Shown piece after piece: positions 15,756 through 24,918 of a stretch of 64,000 nucleotides of DNA. The position numbers and the translations under genes are program-made. Within the stretch, counting starts at the first letter, position 1, and every line of letters starts with the position of its first letter. The stretch covers positions 62,001 through 126,000 of the forward strand of contig NZ_SHKS01000008.1 of NCBI RefSeq assembly GCF_004217285.1, read 5' to 3'. The DNA is from Streptomyces sp. BK239 (GTDB taxonomy: Bacteria; Actinomycetota; Actinomycetes; Streptomycetales; Streptomycetaceae). Below the pieces are notes generated by a model, which made no database searches, had not been told where the DNA came from, and saw only the letters and a list, made by a program, of their open reading frames with translations.

Positions 15756-16991
15756 ATGCGGGAGAATGGCGTGGTGAGCGGGGACTTCCGGGACTTCAGA
15801 GGCGACTACCAGGAGCTGGTCGACGAGCTGTCGGAGCTGCTGGGCGCGCCGGCGACGCTGGAGAACCGCGACTTCGAGCTGATCGCCTTCGGCGCGTACG
15901 ACAGCGACGACGAGCTCGACGCCGCCGCCCTGGACCCGGTGCGCACCCGCTCGATCCTGACCCGGCGCTCCACGGCCGCGGTCCGGGCGTGGTTCGAGGG
16001 CTTCGGCATCACCCGGGCCTCCGGCCCGGTCCGTATCCCGCCGACCCCGGAGGCCGGCGTCCACCGGGGCCGTGTGTGTCTCCCGGTGCGGCATCGGGGC
16101 GTCGTCCTCGGTTACGTCTGGCTGCTGGAGGGCGACCCCGGCCCCTCCGACGAGCAGCTGGCAGCCGCGATGCGGGTGACCGCCCGGATCGGCGCGCTGC
16201 TCGCCGACGAGGCCCGGCACGGTGCGGGCCTCACCCGGGAGCTGCGGGCGGTGCTGACCGCCGGGCGGGGCTGGCAGCGGGACATGGCGGTGGCCGAGCT
16301 GCGCACCGCGCTGGGCTCGCGCGCGGACGCGCCCCACACGGTGGTGTGCGTGGCCCCCTGGCCGTCCGCCGACCCCGCCGAGGCCCCCTCCCTGCGCACG
16401 CTCGCCGGCGCGGAGGCCCTGTGCACCGTCCCCTGGGGCGCGGCGGAACAGTGCCTCGCGGTGCTGGTGCGCCTCCGCTCGGCGTCCGCGTCGACGCCGG
16501 CGACCGTGGTGGCGGGGCGGCTGCTGGAGCGGGTGACGGGCGGGGACGCGGGGACGGACGCGGCGAAGGGCGCCGGGGGGCGTGCGGCCGCCGGGGTGGC
16601 CGAGGGGCGGGCGGGTCTCGCGGAGTTGGGCACGGCGTGGCGGGAGGCCTCGGCGTCGGCGCGGGCGGTGCTCGCCGAGCCACGGCTGGGGCCGGTCGCC
16701 CAGTGGGCGGACATCGGGCCGTACCGGCTGCTGACCGCGCTGCCCCCGGAGGCCGTCCACGACCGGGCCGTCCACGCCTTGCTGGCCCCCGCGCACCGCG
16801 AGCTGGCCCACACCGCCGAGACGTATCTGGACTGCGCGGGGCAGGCCGGCCGCACGGCGGCGGAGCTGGGCGTCCACCGCCAGACGCTGTACTACCGGCT
16901 GTCCCGGGTCGAGCAGCTGACCGGCCTCGACCTCGACGACGGCGAGGACCGCCTGCTGCTGCACATGGCGCTCAAGGCGCGCCGGCTGTGA
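15756..16991 (+). CDS. PucR-family transcriptional regulator of proline catabolism
   Basis: A protein of about 411 residues with an N-terminal sensory region (FRGDYQELVDELSELLGAPATLENRDFELIAFG) and a C-terminal PucR-type helix-turn-helix (GRTAAELGVHRQTLYYRLSRVEQLTG). PucR/PutR-type proteins activate proline catabolic genes in several actinobacteria, and this gene is divergent from putB, so proline-responsive control of putB-pruA is the simplest role. The start is uncertain: ATG 15756 is used, but GTG 15771 has the better-spaced GGGAG (6 bases) and ATG 15735 is also in frame. The middle (about residues 250-290) is Ala/Gly rich and looks like a linker. Confidence 0.82.
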   Translation: MRENGVVSGDFRDFRGDYQELVDELSELLGAPATLENRDFELIAFGAYDSDDELDAAALDPVRTRSILTRRSTAAVRAWFEGFGITRASGPVRIPPTPEAGVHRGRVCLPVRHRGVVLGYVWLLEGDPGPSDEQLAAAMRVTARIGALLADEARHGAGLTRELRAVLTAGRGWQRDMAVAELRTALGSRADAPHTVVCVAPWPSADPAEAPSLRTLAGAEALCTVPWGAAEQCLAVLVRLRSASASTPATVVAGRLLERVTGGDAGTDAAKGAGGRAAAGVAEGRAGLAELGTAWREASASARAVLAEPRLGPVAQWADIGPYRLLTALPPEAVHDRAVHALLAPAHRELAHTAETYLDCAGQAGRTAAELGVHRQTLYYRLSRVEQLTGLDLDDGEDRLLLHMALKARRL

Positions 16992-17000
16992 GGCCGCGCC

Positions 17001-17603
17001 TCAGGAGGCGGTGGCGTTCTCGGCGGGCCGCATCCCCGCGATCACCTGGCGCATCCCCTCGGTGAGCCGGTCGGCCTCGGGGGCGGTCGCCGGGTCGAAG
17101 TTCCACTGGGCGATGAGGCCCGTCATCAGGGTGACGCAGAAGGCGCCGAGGGTGTCCGCGGTCTCGTCGGAGACGTCCTCCTCGCGTCCGCCCATGATCA
17201 GGGGCACGAGACCGCGTCCCGCCTCCCGCTGGGCCCGCGCCAGATGGTCGCGCACCTCGGGCATCCGGTCGCCCATGACCAGGGCCTCCATGCCCAGCCG
17301 CCAGATCGAGCCTGGCTCCCGCATGGTGCCGATGATGTTCGACCAGAGCGCCTGGAAGCGCTCCAGCGAGCCCGGCTCGCCGGGAAGGCTTCCCTCGCCG
17401 CCGCCCGCGAAGGCCGGGCCCATGTCCTCCACCAGCGCCACGTAGGCCTGCGCGAGCAGCGCGTCCTTCGAGCCGTAGTGGTAGCCGATCGAGGCCAAAT
17501 TGGTCCCCGACTCCTTGACGATGTCGCGCGCCGTCGTCCGCGCGAAGCCCTTCTGCACCAGGCAGCGCTTGGCGCCGTCGAGCAGATCCTCACGGTGTCC
17601 CAT
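17001..17603 (-). CDS. TetR-family repressor of the adjacent efflux pump
   Basis: A 200-residue TetR regulator. The helix-turn-helix (ARTTARDIVKESGTNLASIGYHYGSKDALL) lies near residues 20-50. The ligand-binding C-terminal part is Met and Trp containing and has no recognised subfamily signature. The ATG at 17603 (MGHREDLLDG) gives a normal-length N terminus; a further 10 codons upstream are open. It is divergent from an MFS exporter gene, with 110 bp between them that is unusually AT rich for this genome. That is the classic arrangement of a local repressor and drug exporter. The inducer is unknown. Confidence 0.88.
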   Translation of the reverse strand: MGHREDLLDGAKRCLVQKGFARTTARDIVKESGTNLASIGYHYGSKDALLAQAYVALVEDMGPAFAGGGEGSLPGEPGSLERFQALWSNIIGTMREPGSIWRLGMEALVMGDRMPEVRDHLARAQREAGRGLVPLIMGGREEDVSDETADTLGAFCVTLMTGLIAQWNFDPATAPEADRLTEGMRQVIAGMRPAENATAS

Positions 17604-17664
17604 GCGGACCAGCCTACCGCCCGATCCATACATCTGTCCTAGACGAAGTTTTACACGACTGTTT

Positions 17665-17693
17665 TATACAACCGTTCTAGACACTCGTTTAAT
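17665..17693 (+). promoter_or_regulatory. Promoter of the MFS exporter gene
   Basis: TATACA (17665-17670), a 17-base spacer and TTTAAT (17688-17693). A near-palindromic TTCTAGA lies in the spacer, a plausible place for TetR binding. The expected transcription start is about 13 bases before the ATG, and no ribosome site is visible, so the mRNA may be nearly leaderless. Confidence 0.55.
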
Positions 17694-17713
17694 GCGGCCG
17701 TACAGTCCTTGCC

Positions 17714-19219
17714 ATGACGAACTCGACGCACACCTCTGCGGGCCCCCGTGCGGGGCGCCGCGAATGGACCGCCCTCGGCGTCCTGATGCTTCCGCTGCTC
17801 CTGGTCTCGATGGACGTCTCCGTCCTGTACTTCGCCGTCCCGGCCATCAGCGCCGACCTCGAGCCGAGCGGCGCCCAGCAACTGTGGATCTTCGACATCT
17901 ACGGGTTCGTCCTGGCCGGCCTGCTGATGACGATGGGCTCGCTGGGCGACCGCTTCGGCCGCCGCCGGCTGCTGCTGGTCGGTGCGGCCGCCTTCGGCGC
18001 CGCCTCCCTGGTGGCGGCGTACGCCGGAAGCGCCGAGACCCTCATCGCCGCACGCGCGGTCCTCGGCATCGGCGGCGCCACACTGATGCCGTCGACGATG
18101 GCCCTGCTGCGCACGATGTTCACCGACCCCGGGCAGCGCGCGAAGGCGATCGGCCTGTGGTCGGGCGTGATGACGGCGGGCGTCGCGCTCGGCTCGGTGA
18201 TGAGCGGGGTGCTGGTCGAGTACTTCTGGTGGGGCTCGGTCTTCCTGGTCAACCTGCCCGCGATGGGCCTGCTGCTGGCCCTCGGCCCGGTGCTGCTGCC
18301 GGAGTCGCGCGACCCCTCCCCCGGCCGCTTCGACCTGCCGAGCGTCCCGCTGTCGATGGCCGCCGTGCTGCCCGTGATCTACGGCCTGAAGGAGATCGCC
18401 GTCGAGGGCGTGCACGCCGAGTACGTCGTCTCGCTCGCCGTCGGTCTGCTCTTCGCTGCCCTCTTCGTCCACCGCCAGCGCACAGCGGAATCACCGATGA
18501 TCTCCCCCGCGTTGTTCCGCGGCCACGGTTTCGCTCCCGCGGTCGTCCTCAACCTGGTCGCCTCGTTCGGCATGATGGGATCGGCGTACTTCACCACGCA
18601 GTACCTGCAGTCGGTCCTCGACAAGAGTGCCCTGGAGGCGGCCCTGTGGGCGCTGCTGCCCTCGGTGCCGATCGGCATGACGGCCCCGCTGGCCACCGCC
18701 CTGGTCCAGAAGGGGGTGAACCGGGCCTACGTCGTCACGGCGGGCTTCGTGATCGCCGCGGCCGGCTACGCCCTGCTGCTTCCCGCCGGCACCGCCTCGT
18801 TGTGGCTCGTGCTGGTCGCCTGCGGGGTCCTCGCCTCCGGGATGGTCGTGGTCGTCTCCCAGATGACCGACCTGGCGCTGGGGGCCGCCCCGGCCGAGCG
18901 CGCCGGCTCGGCCTCCTCCCTGCTGGAGACGGGCGCCGAGTTCGGCGGCGCCCTCGGGATGGCCGTCCTCGGCTCCATAGGCACGGCCGTCTACCGCCAC
19001 GGCGTCCCGGCCTCGGCGCCGGACGCGGCCCGGGAGACCCTGGGCGGGGCGCTCGCGATCGCCGATCAGCTTCCGGGGCGCGCGGGAGACGCCCTGGCGA
19101 CGGCCGCGCGGGAGGCGTTCACCAGCGGGATGCAGGGTGCGGCGGTCGCGGCGGCGGTGCTGCTGGCGGGGTCGGCGGTGGCGGCCGCCATGACGCTGCG
19201 GAGCATCCGCGTGAAGTGA
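17714..19219 (+). CDS. MFS drug exporter, DHA2 (14-TM) family
   Basis: A 501-residue major facilitator of the 14-helix DHA2 (QacA/SmvA-like) group, a proton-coupled multidrug exporter. Seen: the first helix with LLLVSMDVSVLYFAVPAIS (motif D-like), motif A GSLGDRFGRRRLLLVG after helix 2, and motif C-like GVALGSVMSGVLVEYFWWGSVFLVNLP in helix 5. Repeated hydrophobic stretches run to the end, and SLLETGAEFGGALGMAVLGSIGT is typical of QacA relatives. It is divergent from the TetR gene and presumably repressed by it. It ends 11 bases before a very strong bidirectional terminator shared with serA. Confidence 0.9.
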   Translation: MTNSTHTSAGPRAGRREWTALGVLMLPLLLVSMDVSVLYFAVPAISADLEPSGAQQLWIFDIYGFVLAGLLMTMGSLGDRFGRRRLLLVGAAAFGAASLVAAYAGSAETLIAARAVLGIGGATLMPSTMALLRTMFTDPGQRAKAIGLWSGVMTAGVALGSVMSGVLVEYFWWGSVFLVNLPAMGLLLALGPVLLPESRDPSPGRFDLPSVPLSMAAVLPVIYGLKEIAVEGVHAEYVVSLAVGLLFAALFVHRQRTAESPMISPALFRGHGFAPAVVLNLVASFGMMGSAYFTTQYLQSVLDKSALEAALWALLPSVPIGMTAPLATALVQKGVNRAYVVTAGFVIAAAGYALLLPAGTASLWLVLVACGVLASGMVVVVSQMTDLALGAAPAERAGSASSLLETGAEFGGALGMAVLGSIGTAVYRHGVPASAPDAARETLGGALAIADQLPGRAGDALATAAREAFTSGMQGAAVAAAVLLAGSAVAAAMTLRSIRVK

Positions 19220-19230
19220 CGGGGAAACGG

Positions 19231-19276
19231 ACGAGCGCCGGGCGGGCTGACGTCGGTCAGCCCGCCCGGCGCTCGT
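19231..19276. terminator. Bidirectional terminator between the MFS gene and serA
   Basis: A perfect 21 bp inverted repeat (19231-19251 with 19256-19276) and a 4-base loop, between two convergent genes. Confidence 0.9.
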
Positions 19277-19288
19277 GCGTGGGTCGCG

Positions 19289-20878
19289 TCAGACGAGGTT
19301 CACGGAACGCGCGGACGTCGCCCCGATCTCCTCCGCCACCTCGGCCAGCACGGCCGCGGTGACCGTGTCGTCCACGGTCAGGACGGCCAGCGCCTCGCCG
19401 CCGACCGTGGCACGGGCGACCTGCATGCCGGCGATGTTGATGCCCGCCTCGCCGAGGATGCGGCCGACGGTGCCGACGACACCGGGACGGTCCTCGTAGC
19501 GCAGGACGACCATGTGGTCGGCGAGCGCGAGGTCCACGTCGAACTCGCCGACGGCGACGATCTTCTGGAGGTGCTTGGGGCCGGCCAGCGTGCCGGAGAC
19601 CGACACCTCCTCGCCGCTGCCGAGCGTGCCGCGCACGGTGACGACGTTGCGGTGGTCGGCCGACTCCGAGCTGGTCGTCAGCCGCACCTCGACGCCGCGC
19701 TCCTGGGCGAACAGCGGGGCGTTGACGTACGACACCGTCTCGTCGACGACGTCCTCGAAGACGCCCTTGAGGGCGGACAGCTCCAGCACCTTCACGTCGT
19801 GCTGGGTGATCTCGCCGTACACCTCGACGTCGAGGCGGACCGCGACCTCGCCGGCGAGCGCGGTGAAGATACGGCCGAGGCGCTCGGCGAGCGGCAGGCC
19901 GGGCTTGACGTCCTCGGCGATGACGCCGCCCTGGACGTTCACCGCGTCCGGCACGAGCTCGCCGGCGAGGGCGAGGCGCACGGACTTGGCGACGGCGATG
20001 CCGGCCTTCTCCTGGGCCTCGTCGGTGGAGGCGCCCAGGTGCGGGGTGGCGACGACCTGGTCGAACTCGAACAGCGGCGAGTCGGTGCAGGGCTCCTTGG
20101 CGTACACGTCGAGACCGGCGCCGGCGACCCGGCCCTCCTTGAGCGCCGAGTACAGCGCCTCCTCGTCGACGATCCCGCCGCGCGCGGCGTTGACGACGCG
20201 CACGCCCGGCTTGACCTTGCGCAGCGCCTCGTCGCCGATGAGACCGACCGTCTCGGGCGTCTTGGGCAGGTGGACGGTGATGAAGTCGGAGACCTCGAGC
20301 AGCTCGTCCAGCGTCAGCACCTTGACGCCCATCTGCGCGGCCCGCGCGGGCTGCACGTAGGGGTCGTAGGCGACGACCTTCATGCCGAACGCGGACATCC
20401 GCTGGGCGACGAGCGCGCCGATGCGGCCGAGACCGACGACGCCGAGGGTCTTCTCGGCGAGCTCCACGCCCGTGTACTTGCTGCGCTTCCACTCGGCGTT
20501 CTTCAGCGCGGCGTTGGCCTGCGGGATGTTGCGGGCGGTGGCGAGGATCAGACCGCAGGCCAGCTCGGCGGCGGTCACGATGTTGGAGGTGGGGGCGTTG
20601 ACGACCATCACGCCGGCCTTGGTGGCGGCGGAGACGTCGACGTTGTCCAGGCCGACGCCGGCGCGGGCGACGACCTTCAGCTTGCGCGCGGCGGCGATCG
20701 CCTCGGCGTCGACCTTGGTCGCCGAGCGGATCAGGATGGCGTCGACGTCGGCGATGGCCGGGAGCAGCTCGGCCCGGTCCGCCCCGTTGCAGTGCCGGAT
20801 CTCGAAGTCCGGCCCGAGTGCGTCGACGGTGGCGGGCGACAGCTCTTCAGCGATGAGTACGACGGGTTTCGAGCTCAC
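19289..20878 (-). CDS. serA: D-3-phosphoglycerate dehydrogenase
   Basis: A 529-residue SerA of the long actinobacterial type, first enzyme of serine synthesis. The GTG at 20878 is used because GAGGA lies 5 bases upstream. Domains in order: substrate- and NAD-binding (GLGRIGALVAQRM, VNAARGGIVDEEAL and ATPHLGASTDEAQ with the catalytic Arg, Glu and His); the extra allosteric substrate-binding domain (about residues 315-450), found in mycobacterial-type SerA; and a C-terminal ACT domain (VLRYEDRPGVVGTVGRILGEAGINI) that binds serine for feedback inhibition. It lies downstream of ilvC on the same strand, about 300 bp away, and probably has its own promoter. Confidence 0.96.
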   Translation of the reverse strand: MSSKPVVLIAEELSPATVDALGPDFEIRHCNGADRAELLPAIADVDAILIRSATKVDAEAIAAARKLKVVARAGVGLDNVDVSAATKAGVMVVNAPTSNIVTAAELACGLILATARNIPQANAALKNAEWKRSKYTGVELAEKTLGVVGLGRIGALVAQRMSAFGMKVVAYDPYVQPARAAQMGVKVLTLDELLEVSDFITVHLPKTPETVGLIGDEALRKVKPGVRVVNAARGGIVDEEALYSALKEGRVAGAGLDVYAKEPCTDSPLFEFDQVVATPHLGASTDEAQEKAGIAVAKSVRLALAGELVPDAVNVQGGVIAEDVKPGLPLAERLGRIFTALAGEVAVRLDVEVYGEITQHDVKVLELSALKGVFEDVVDETVSYVNAPLFAQERGVEVRLTTSSESADHRNVVTVRGTLGSGEEVSVSGTLAGPKHLQKIVAVGEFDVDLALADHMVVLRYEDRPGVVGTVGRILGEAGINIAGMQVARATVGGEALAVLTVDDTVTAAVLAEVAEEIGATSARSVNLV

Positions 20879-21013
20879 GTGAGTCCTCGCAAGTCTGGGG
20901 GCACCTCCCATGCCCTCCAGGCTATGGGGGCGCGTGCGGACGGCCGTCCCGACGGCCGCAGGCGGTGGAGGGTGGCTTGCCGCGGAAGACGCACGACGCT
21001 GTGGGCCTGACGC

Positions 21014-21044
21014 GTATTAGTGCAGCAGTCTAGTGCTGCGGCAA
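21014..21044 (-). promoter_or_regulatory. Candidate serA promoter
   Basis: On the minus strand TTGCCG (21039-21044) and TAATAC (21014-21019) are 19 bases apart, about 135 bases upstream of the serA start. GCAGCA/TGCTGC arms lie in the spacer. The spacing is longer than ideal. The remainder of the 298 bp ilvC-serA gap shows no gene. Confidence 0.35.
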
Positions 21045-21139
21045 AGGTCGTCCTGCGCCTCTGCGGAAGGATCACCCGTCCGTGAATGGACGGGGTGGAC
21101 AACACCGTCTCCTACGACGTTACCCGGGGTTCGCCGAAA

Positions 21140-21164
21140 GGGCCGGAGCGATCGGCTCCGGCCC
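21140..21164 (-). terminator. Terminator of ilvC
   Basis: A 10 bp perfect stem (21140-21149 with 21155-21164) with a 5-base loop, 12 bases after the ilvC stop on the minus strand. Confidence 0.8.
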
Positions 21165-21176
21165 CGGCGCTCAGGC

Positions 21177-22175
<999 letters not shown>

Positions 22176-22251
22176 TTGGGTTCTCTCCTTGAATGCAGAT
22201 GTTGCGTCCCACCGTATGACGGCGGGCGGAAGGGAAGTCTCGGGGTCTCGG

Positions 22252-22285
22252 TATACGGGCGGCCGGTGTCACCCGACCGCCCGTA
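22252..22285 (-). terminator. Hairpin between ilvN and ilvC
   Basis: A 10 bp perfect inverted repeat (22252-22261 with 22276-22285, 14-base loop), 7 bases after the ilvN stop. There is no T tract; it could be a partial terminator or an mRNA stabiliser that sets the ilvBN to ilvC ratio. Confidence 0.5.
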
Positions 22286-22292
22286 TCGGTCG

Positions 22293-22817
22293 TCAGGCCG
22301 ACCGGTCGAGGGCGCGCAGCGATCGGTCGGTGATCGAACGGGCGCCACGGCCGATCGCGATCGTGCCCGACTGGACCAGTTCCTTGATGCCGTACGGTTC
22401 CAGCATCTTGAGCATGGCGGACAGCTTGTCGCTGCTCCCGGTGGCCTCGATGGTCACGGCCTCCGGGGAGACGTCCACGGTCTTGGCGCGGAAGAGCTGG
22501 ACGATCTCGACGATCTGGGAGCGCGTCTCGTTGTCGGCGCGCACTTTCACCAGGACGAGTTCACGCTGAACCGCCTGCGAGGGGTCCAGCTCGACGATCT
22601 TCAGCACGTTGACGAGCTTGTTGAGCTGCTTGGTCACCTGCTCCAGCGGCAGGTCGTCGACGCTCACCACGATGGTGATGCGGGAGATGTCGGGGTGCTC
22701 GGTGACGCCGACCGCGAGCGAGTCGATGTTGAAGCCGCGGCGGGAGAACAGGGCGGCGATCCGGGCGAGGATGCCCGGGGTGTTCTCCACCAGGACGGAG
22801 AGCGTGTGCTTGGACAT
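22293..22817 (-). CDS. ilvN: Acetolactate synthase regulatory (small) subunit
   Basis: A 174-residue small subunit of acetohydroxyacid synthase. It activates the catalytic IlvB subunit and confers valine feedback inhibition. The ACT domain at the start (LSVLVENTPGILARIAALFSRRGFNIDSLAVG) and the second domain (QRELVLVKVRADNETRSQIVEIVQLFRAKTVDV) are both complete. The ATG at 22817 lies 20 bases after the ilvB stop, so the two subunits are co-translated in one operon. The same frame runs open through the antisense of ilvB, but only this part is coding. Confidence 0.96.
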   Translation of the reverse strand: MSKHTLSVLVENTPGILARIAALFSRRGFNIDSLAVGVTEHPDISRITIVVSVDDLPLEQVTKQLNKLVNVLKIVELDPSQAVQRELVLVKVRADNETRSQIVEIVQLFRAKTVDVSPEAVTIEATGSSDKLSAMLKMLEPYGIKELVQSGTIAIGRGARSITDRSLRALDRSA

Positions 22818-22837
22818 GTCTCTTGGGTCTTCCTCGC

Positions 22838-24691
22838 TCAGTCGTCTTCGTTGTCGCCGAAGTCGGGGCGGACGTCCCGGGCGGCCATGATCTCGTCGTT
22901 GGAGGTGCCTGCGGCGACCATCGGCCACACCATCGCGTCCTCGTGGACGATGAAGTCGACGACGACCGGGCGGTCGTTGACCGAGTTCGCCTCCTCGATG
23001 ACCTTGTCGAGGTCGTCCGGGGACTCGCAGCGGATGGCGTAGCAGCCCATCGCCTCCGACAGCTTCACGAAGTCGGGGACGCGCGTGCCCCGGGCCTCCG
23101 GGTTGACGTCGCCCGGGCCGGAGTGCAACACCGTGTTGGAGTAGCGCTGGTTGTAGAACAGGGTCTGCCACTGGCGGACCATGCCGAGCGCGCCGTTGTT
23201 GATGACCGCGACCTTGATCGGGATGCCGTTCAGGGCGCAGGTGGTGAGTTCCTGGTTGGTCATCTGGAAGCAGCCGTCGCCGTCGATCGCCCAGACGGTC
23301 TTCGACGGGGCGCCCGCCTTGGCTCCCATCGCGGCCGGGACCGCGTAGCCCATCGTCCCCGCGCCGCCGGAGTTCAGCCAGGTGGCCGGCTTGTCGTACT
23401 GGATGAAGTGGGCGGCCCACATCTGGTGCTGGCCGACGCCGGCCGCGAAGACGGTGCCCTCCGGGGCGAGTTGACCGATGCGCTCGATGACCTGTTGCGG
23501 GGACAGCGAGCCGTCCGCGGGCTGGTCGTAGCCGAGGGGGTAGGTCTCGCGCCAGCGGGACAGGTCCTTCCACCAGGCGGTGTAGTCGCCCTTCTGGCCC
23601 TCGCCGTGCTCCTTCTGCACCGCCTGGATCAGGTCCGCGATGACCTCGCGCGCGTCCCCGACGATCGGCACGTCGGCTTCGCGGTTCTTGCCGATCTCCG
23701 CCGGGTCGATGTCCGCGTGGACGATCTTGGCGAACGGGGCGAAGCTGTCGAGCTTGCCGGTGACGCGGTCGTCGAAGCGGGCGCCGAGGGCGATGATCAG
23801 GTCGGCCTTCTGCAGGCCGGTGACGGCGGCCACCGAGCCGTGCATTCCGGGCATGCCCAGGTGCTGCGGGTGGCTGTCGGGGAACGCGCCCAGCGCCATC
23901 AGCGTGGTGGTGACGGGCGCGCCGGTCAGCTCGGCGAGGACCTTCAGCTCGGCGGTGGCGCCGGACTTCAGGACACCGCCGCCGACGTAGAGGATCGGCC
24001 GCTTGGCGGCGGTGATCAGCTTGGCGGCCTCGCGGATCTGCTTGGCGTGCGGCTTGGTGACGGGCCGGTAGCCGGGCAGGTCCATGGTGGGCGGCCACGA
24101 GAAGGTCGTCCGCGCCTGGAGGGCGTCCTTGGCGATGTCGACCAGGACGGGGCCCGGGCGGCCGGTGGAGGCGATGTGGAAGGCCTGCGCGATGACCCGC
24201 GGGATGTCCTCGGCCTTGGTGACCAGGAAGTTGTGCTTGGTGATCGGCATGGTGATGCCGACGATGTCCGCCTCCTGGAAGGCGTCGGTGCCGATCGCCT
24301 TGGAGGCGACCTGGCCGGTGATCGCGACCAGCGGCACGGAGTCCATGTGCGCGTCGGCGATGGGGGTGACCAGGTTGGTGGCGCCGGGGCCGGAGGTGGC
24401 CATGCAGACGCCGACCTTGCCGGTGGCCTGCGCGTAGCCGGTGGCCGCGTGGCCGGCGCCCTGCTCGTGACGGACCAGGACGTGGCGCACCCGGGTCGAG
24501 TCCATCAGCGGGTCGTAGGCGGGGAGGATCGCACCGCCGGGAATGCCGAATACCGTGTCGGCGCCGACCTCCTCGAGGGAGCGGATGAGGGACTGCGCGC
24601 CCGTCACGCTCTCGACGGAAGCGGAGTGTCCTCCGGATCGGGGCCGGGGCTGCGGGTGACTGGCCCCGGTGGCCTGCTCGGTCATCGGCAT
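22838..24691 (-). CDS. ilvB: Acetolactate synthase large subunit
   Basis: A 617-residue thiamine-diphosphate enzyme, the catalytic subunit of acetohydroxyacid synthase, first common step of branched-chain amino acid synthesis. The ATG at 24691 is used because a purine-rich GAGAAGAGA sits just before it; a second ATG lies two codons on. Seen: VFGIPGGAILPAYDPL and LVRHEQGAGHAATGYAQ with the catalytic Glu, PGATNLVTPIADA, and the ThDP/Mg motif GDGCFQMTNQELTTC to INN. The leader region upstream encodes a branched-chain-rich peptide and an attenuator, so transcription is expected to be relieved on Val/Leu/Ile starvation. Confidence 0.97.
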   Translation of the reverse strand: MPMTEQATGASHPQPRPRSGGHSASVESVTGAQSLIRSLEEVGADTVFGIPGGAILPAYDPLMDSTRVRHVLVRHEQGAGHAATGYAQATGKVGVCMATSGPGATNLVTPIADAHMDSVPLVAITGQVASKAIGTDAFQEADIVGITMPITKHNFLVTKAEDIPRVIAQAFHIASTGRPGPVLVDIAKDALQARTTFSWPPTMDLPGYRPVTKPHAKQIREAAKLITAAKRPILYVGGGVLKSGATAELKVLAELTGAPVTTTLMALGAFPDSHPQHLGMPGMHGSVAAVTGLQKADLIIALGARFDDRVTGKLDSFAPFAKIVHADIDPAEIGKNREADVPIVGDAREVIADLIQAVQKEHGEGQKGDYTAWWKDLSRWRETYPLGYDQPADGSLSPQQVIERIGQLAPEGTVFAAGVGQHQMWAAHFIQYDKPATWLNSGGAGTMGYAVPAAMGAKAGAPSKTVWAIDGDGCFQMTNQELTTCALNGIPIKVAVINNGALGMVRQWQTLFYNQRYSNTVLHSGPGDVNPEARGTRVPDFVKLSEAMGCYAIRCESPDDLDKVIEEANSVNDRPVVVDFIVHEDAMVWPMVAAGTSNDEIMAARDVRPDFGDNEDD

Positions 24692-24754
24692 TCTCTTCTC
24701 GATGCTGAGGGTTTTTGCGTTGTTTGTGCGGTGTGCGAATGCTGCCTGTGCAAC

Positions 24755-24788
24755 AAAAAACCCCTCGTGCCATAGGGCAAGCGAGGGG
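24755..24788 (-). terminator. ilvB attenuator (intrinsic terminator)
   Basis: CCCCTCG/CGAGGGG arms (24761-24767 and 24782-24788) plus an inner TGCC/GGCA stem. On the minus strand they are followed directly by six T's from 24760 to 24755. It lies between the leader peptide and ilvB, as expected of a ribosome-mediated transcription attenuator. Confidence 0.88.
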
Positions 24789-24843
24789 AGCGCGCCGGGT
24801 GGGGTCGCTGGGAGTTCCGGGTCCGTCCGGAGCGTCACCAGCT

Positions 24844-24885
24844 TCAGCCGACGCGCTTTCCAAGTACGAGAATTCGGGTGCGCAT
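24844..24885 (-). CDS. ilvB leader peptide
   Basis: A 13-codon ORF reading MRTRILVLGKRVG with a stop, preceded by GGAGGG 8 bases upstream. Five of the 13 residues are Ile, Leu or Val (ILVL in a row). Its position about 150 nt upstream of ilvB and before a T-tailed hairpin is that of a classical attenuation leader peptide: stalling at the branched-chain codons would favour an antiterminator. I recall the same peptide upstream of ilvB in other Streptomyces. It starts only 33 bases beyond the stop of the GGDEF/EAL gene. Confidence 0.85.
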   Translation of the reverse strand: MRTRILVLGKRVG

Positions 24886-24918
24886 GGCACTGACCCTCCC
24901 CCCGGCGCGCACCGACTG

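Noticed and set aside
16231..16683. Pro/Arg-rich minus-strand frame in the PucR regulator
   Set aside because: Shadow frame with no start context; the PucR gene has the helix-turn-helix and correct codon bias.
24692..24890. T-box or other riboswitch upstream of ilvB
   Set aside because: A leader peptide plus attenuator explains the region; no T-box sequence or specifier-loop pattern is visible.
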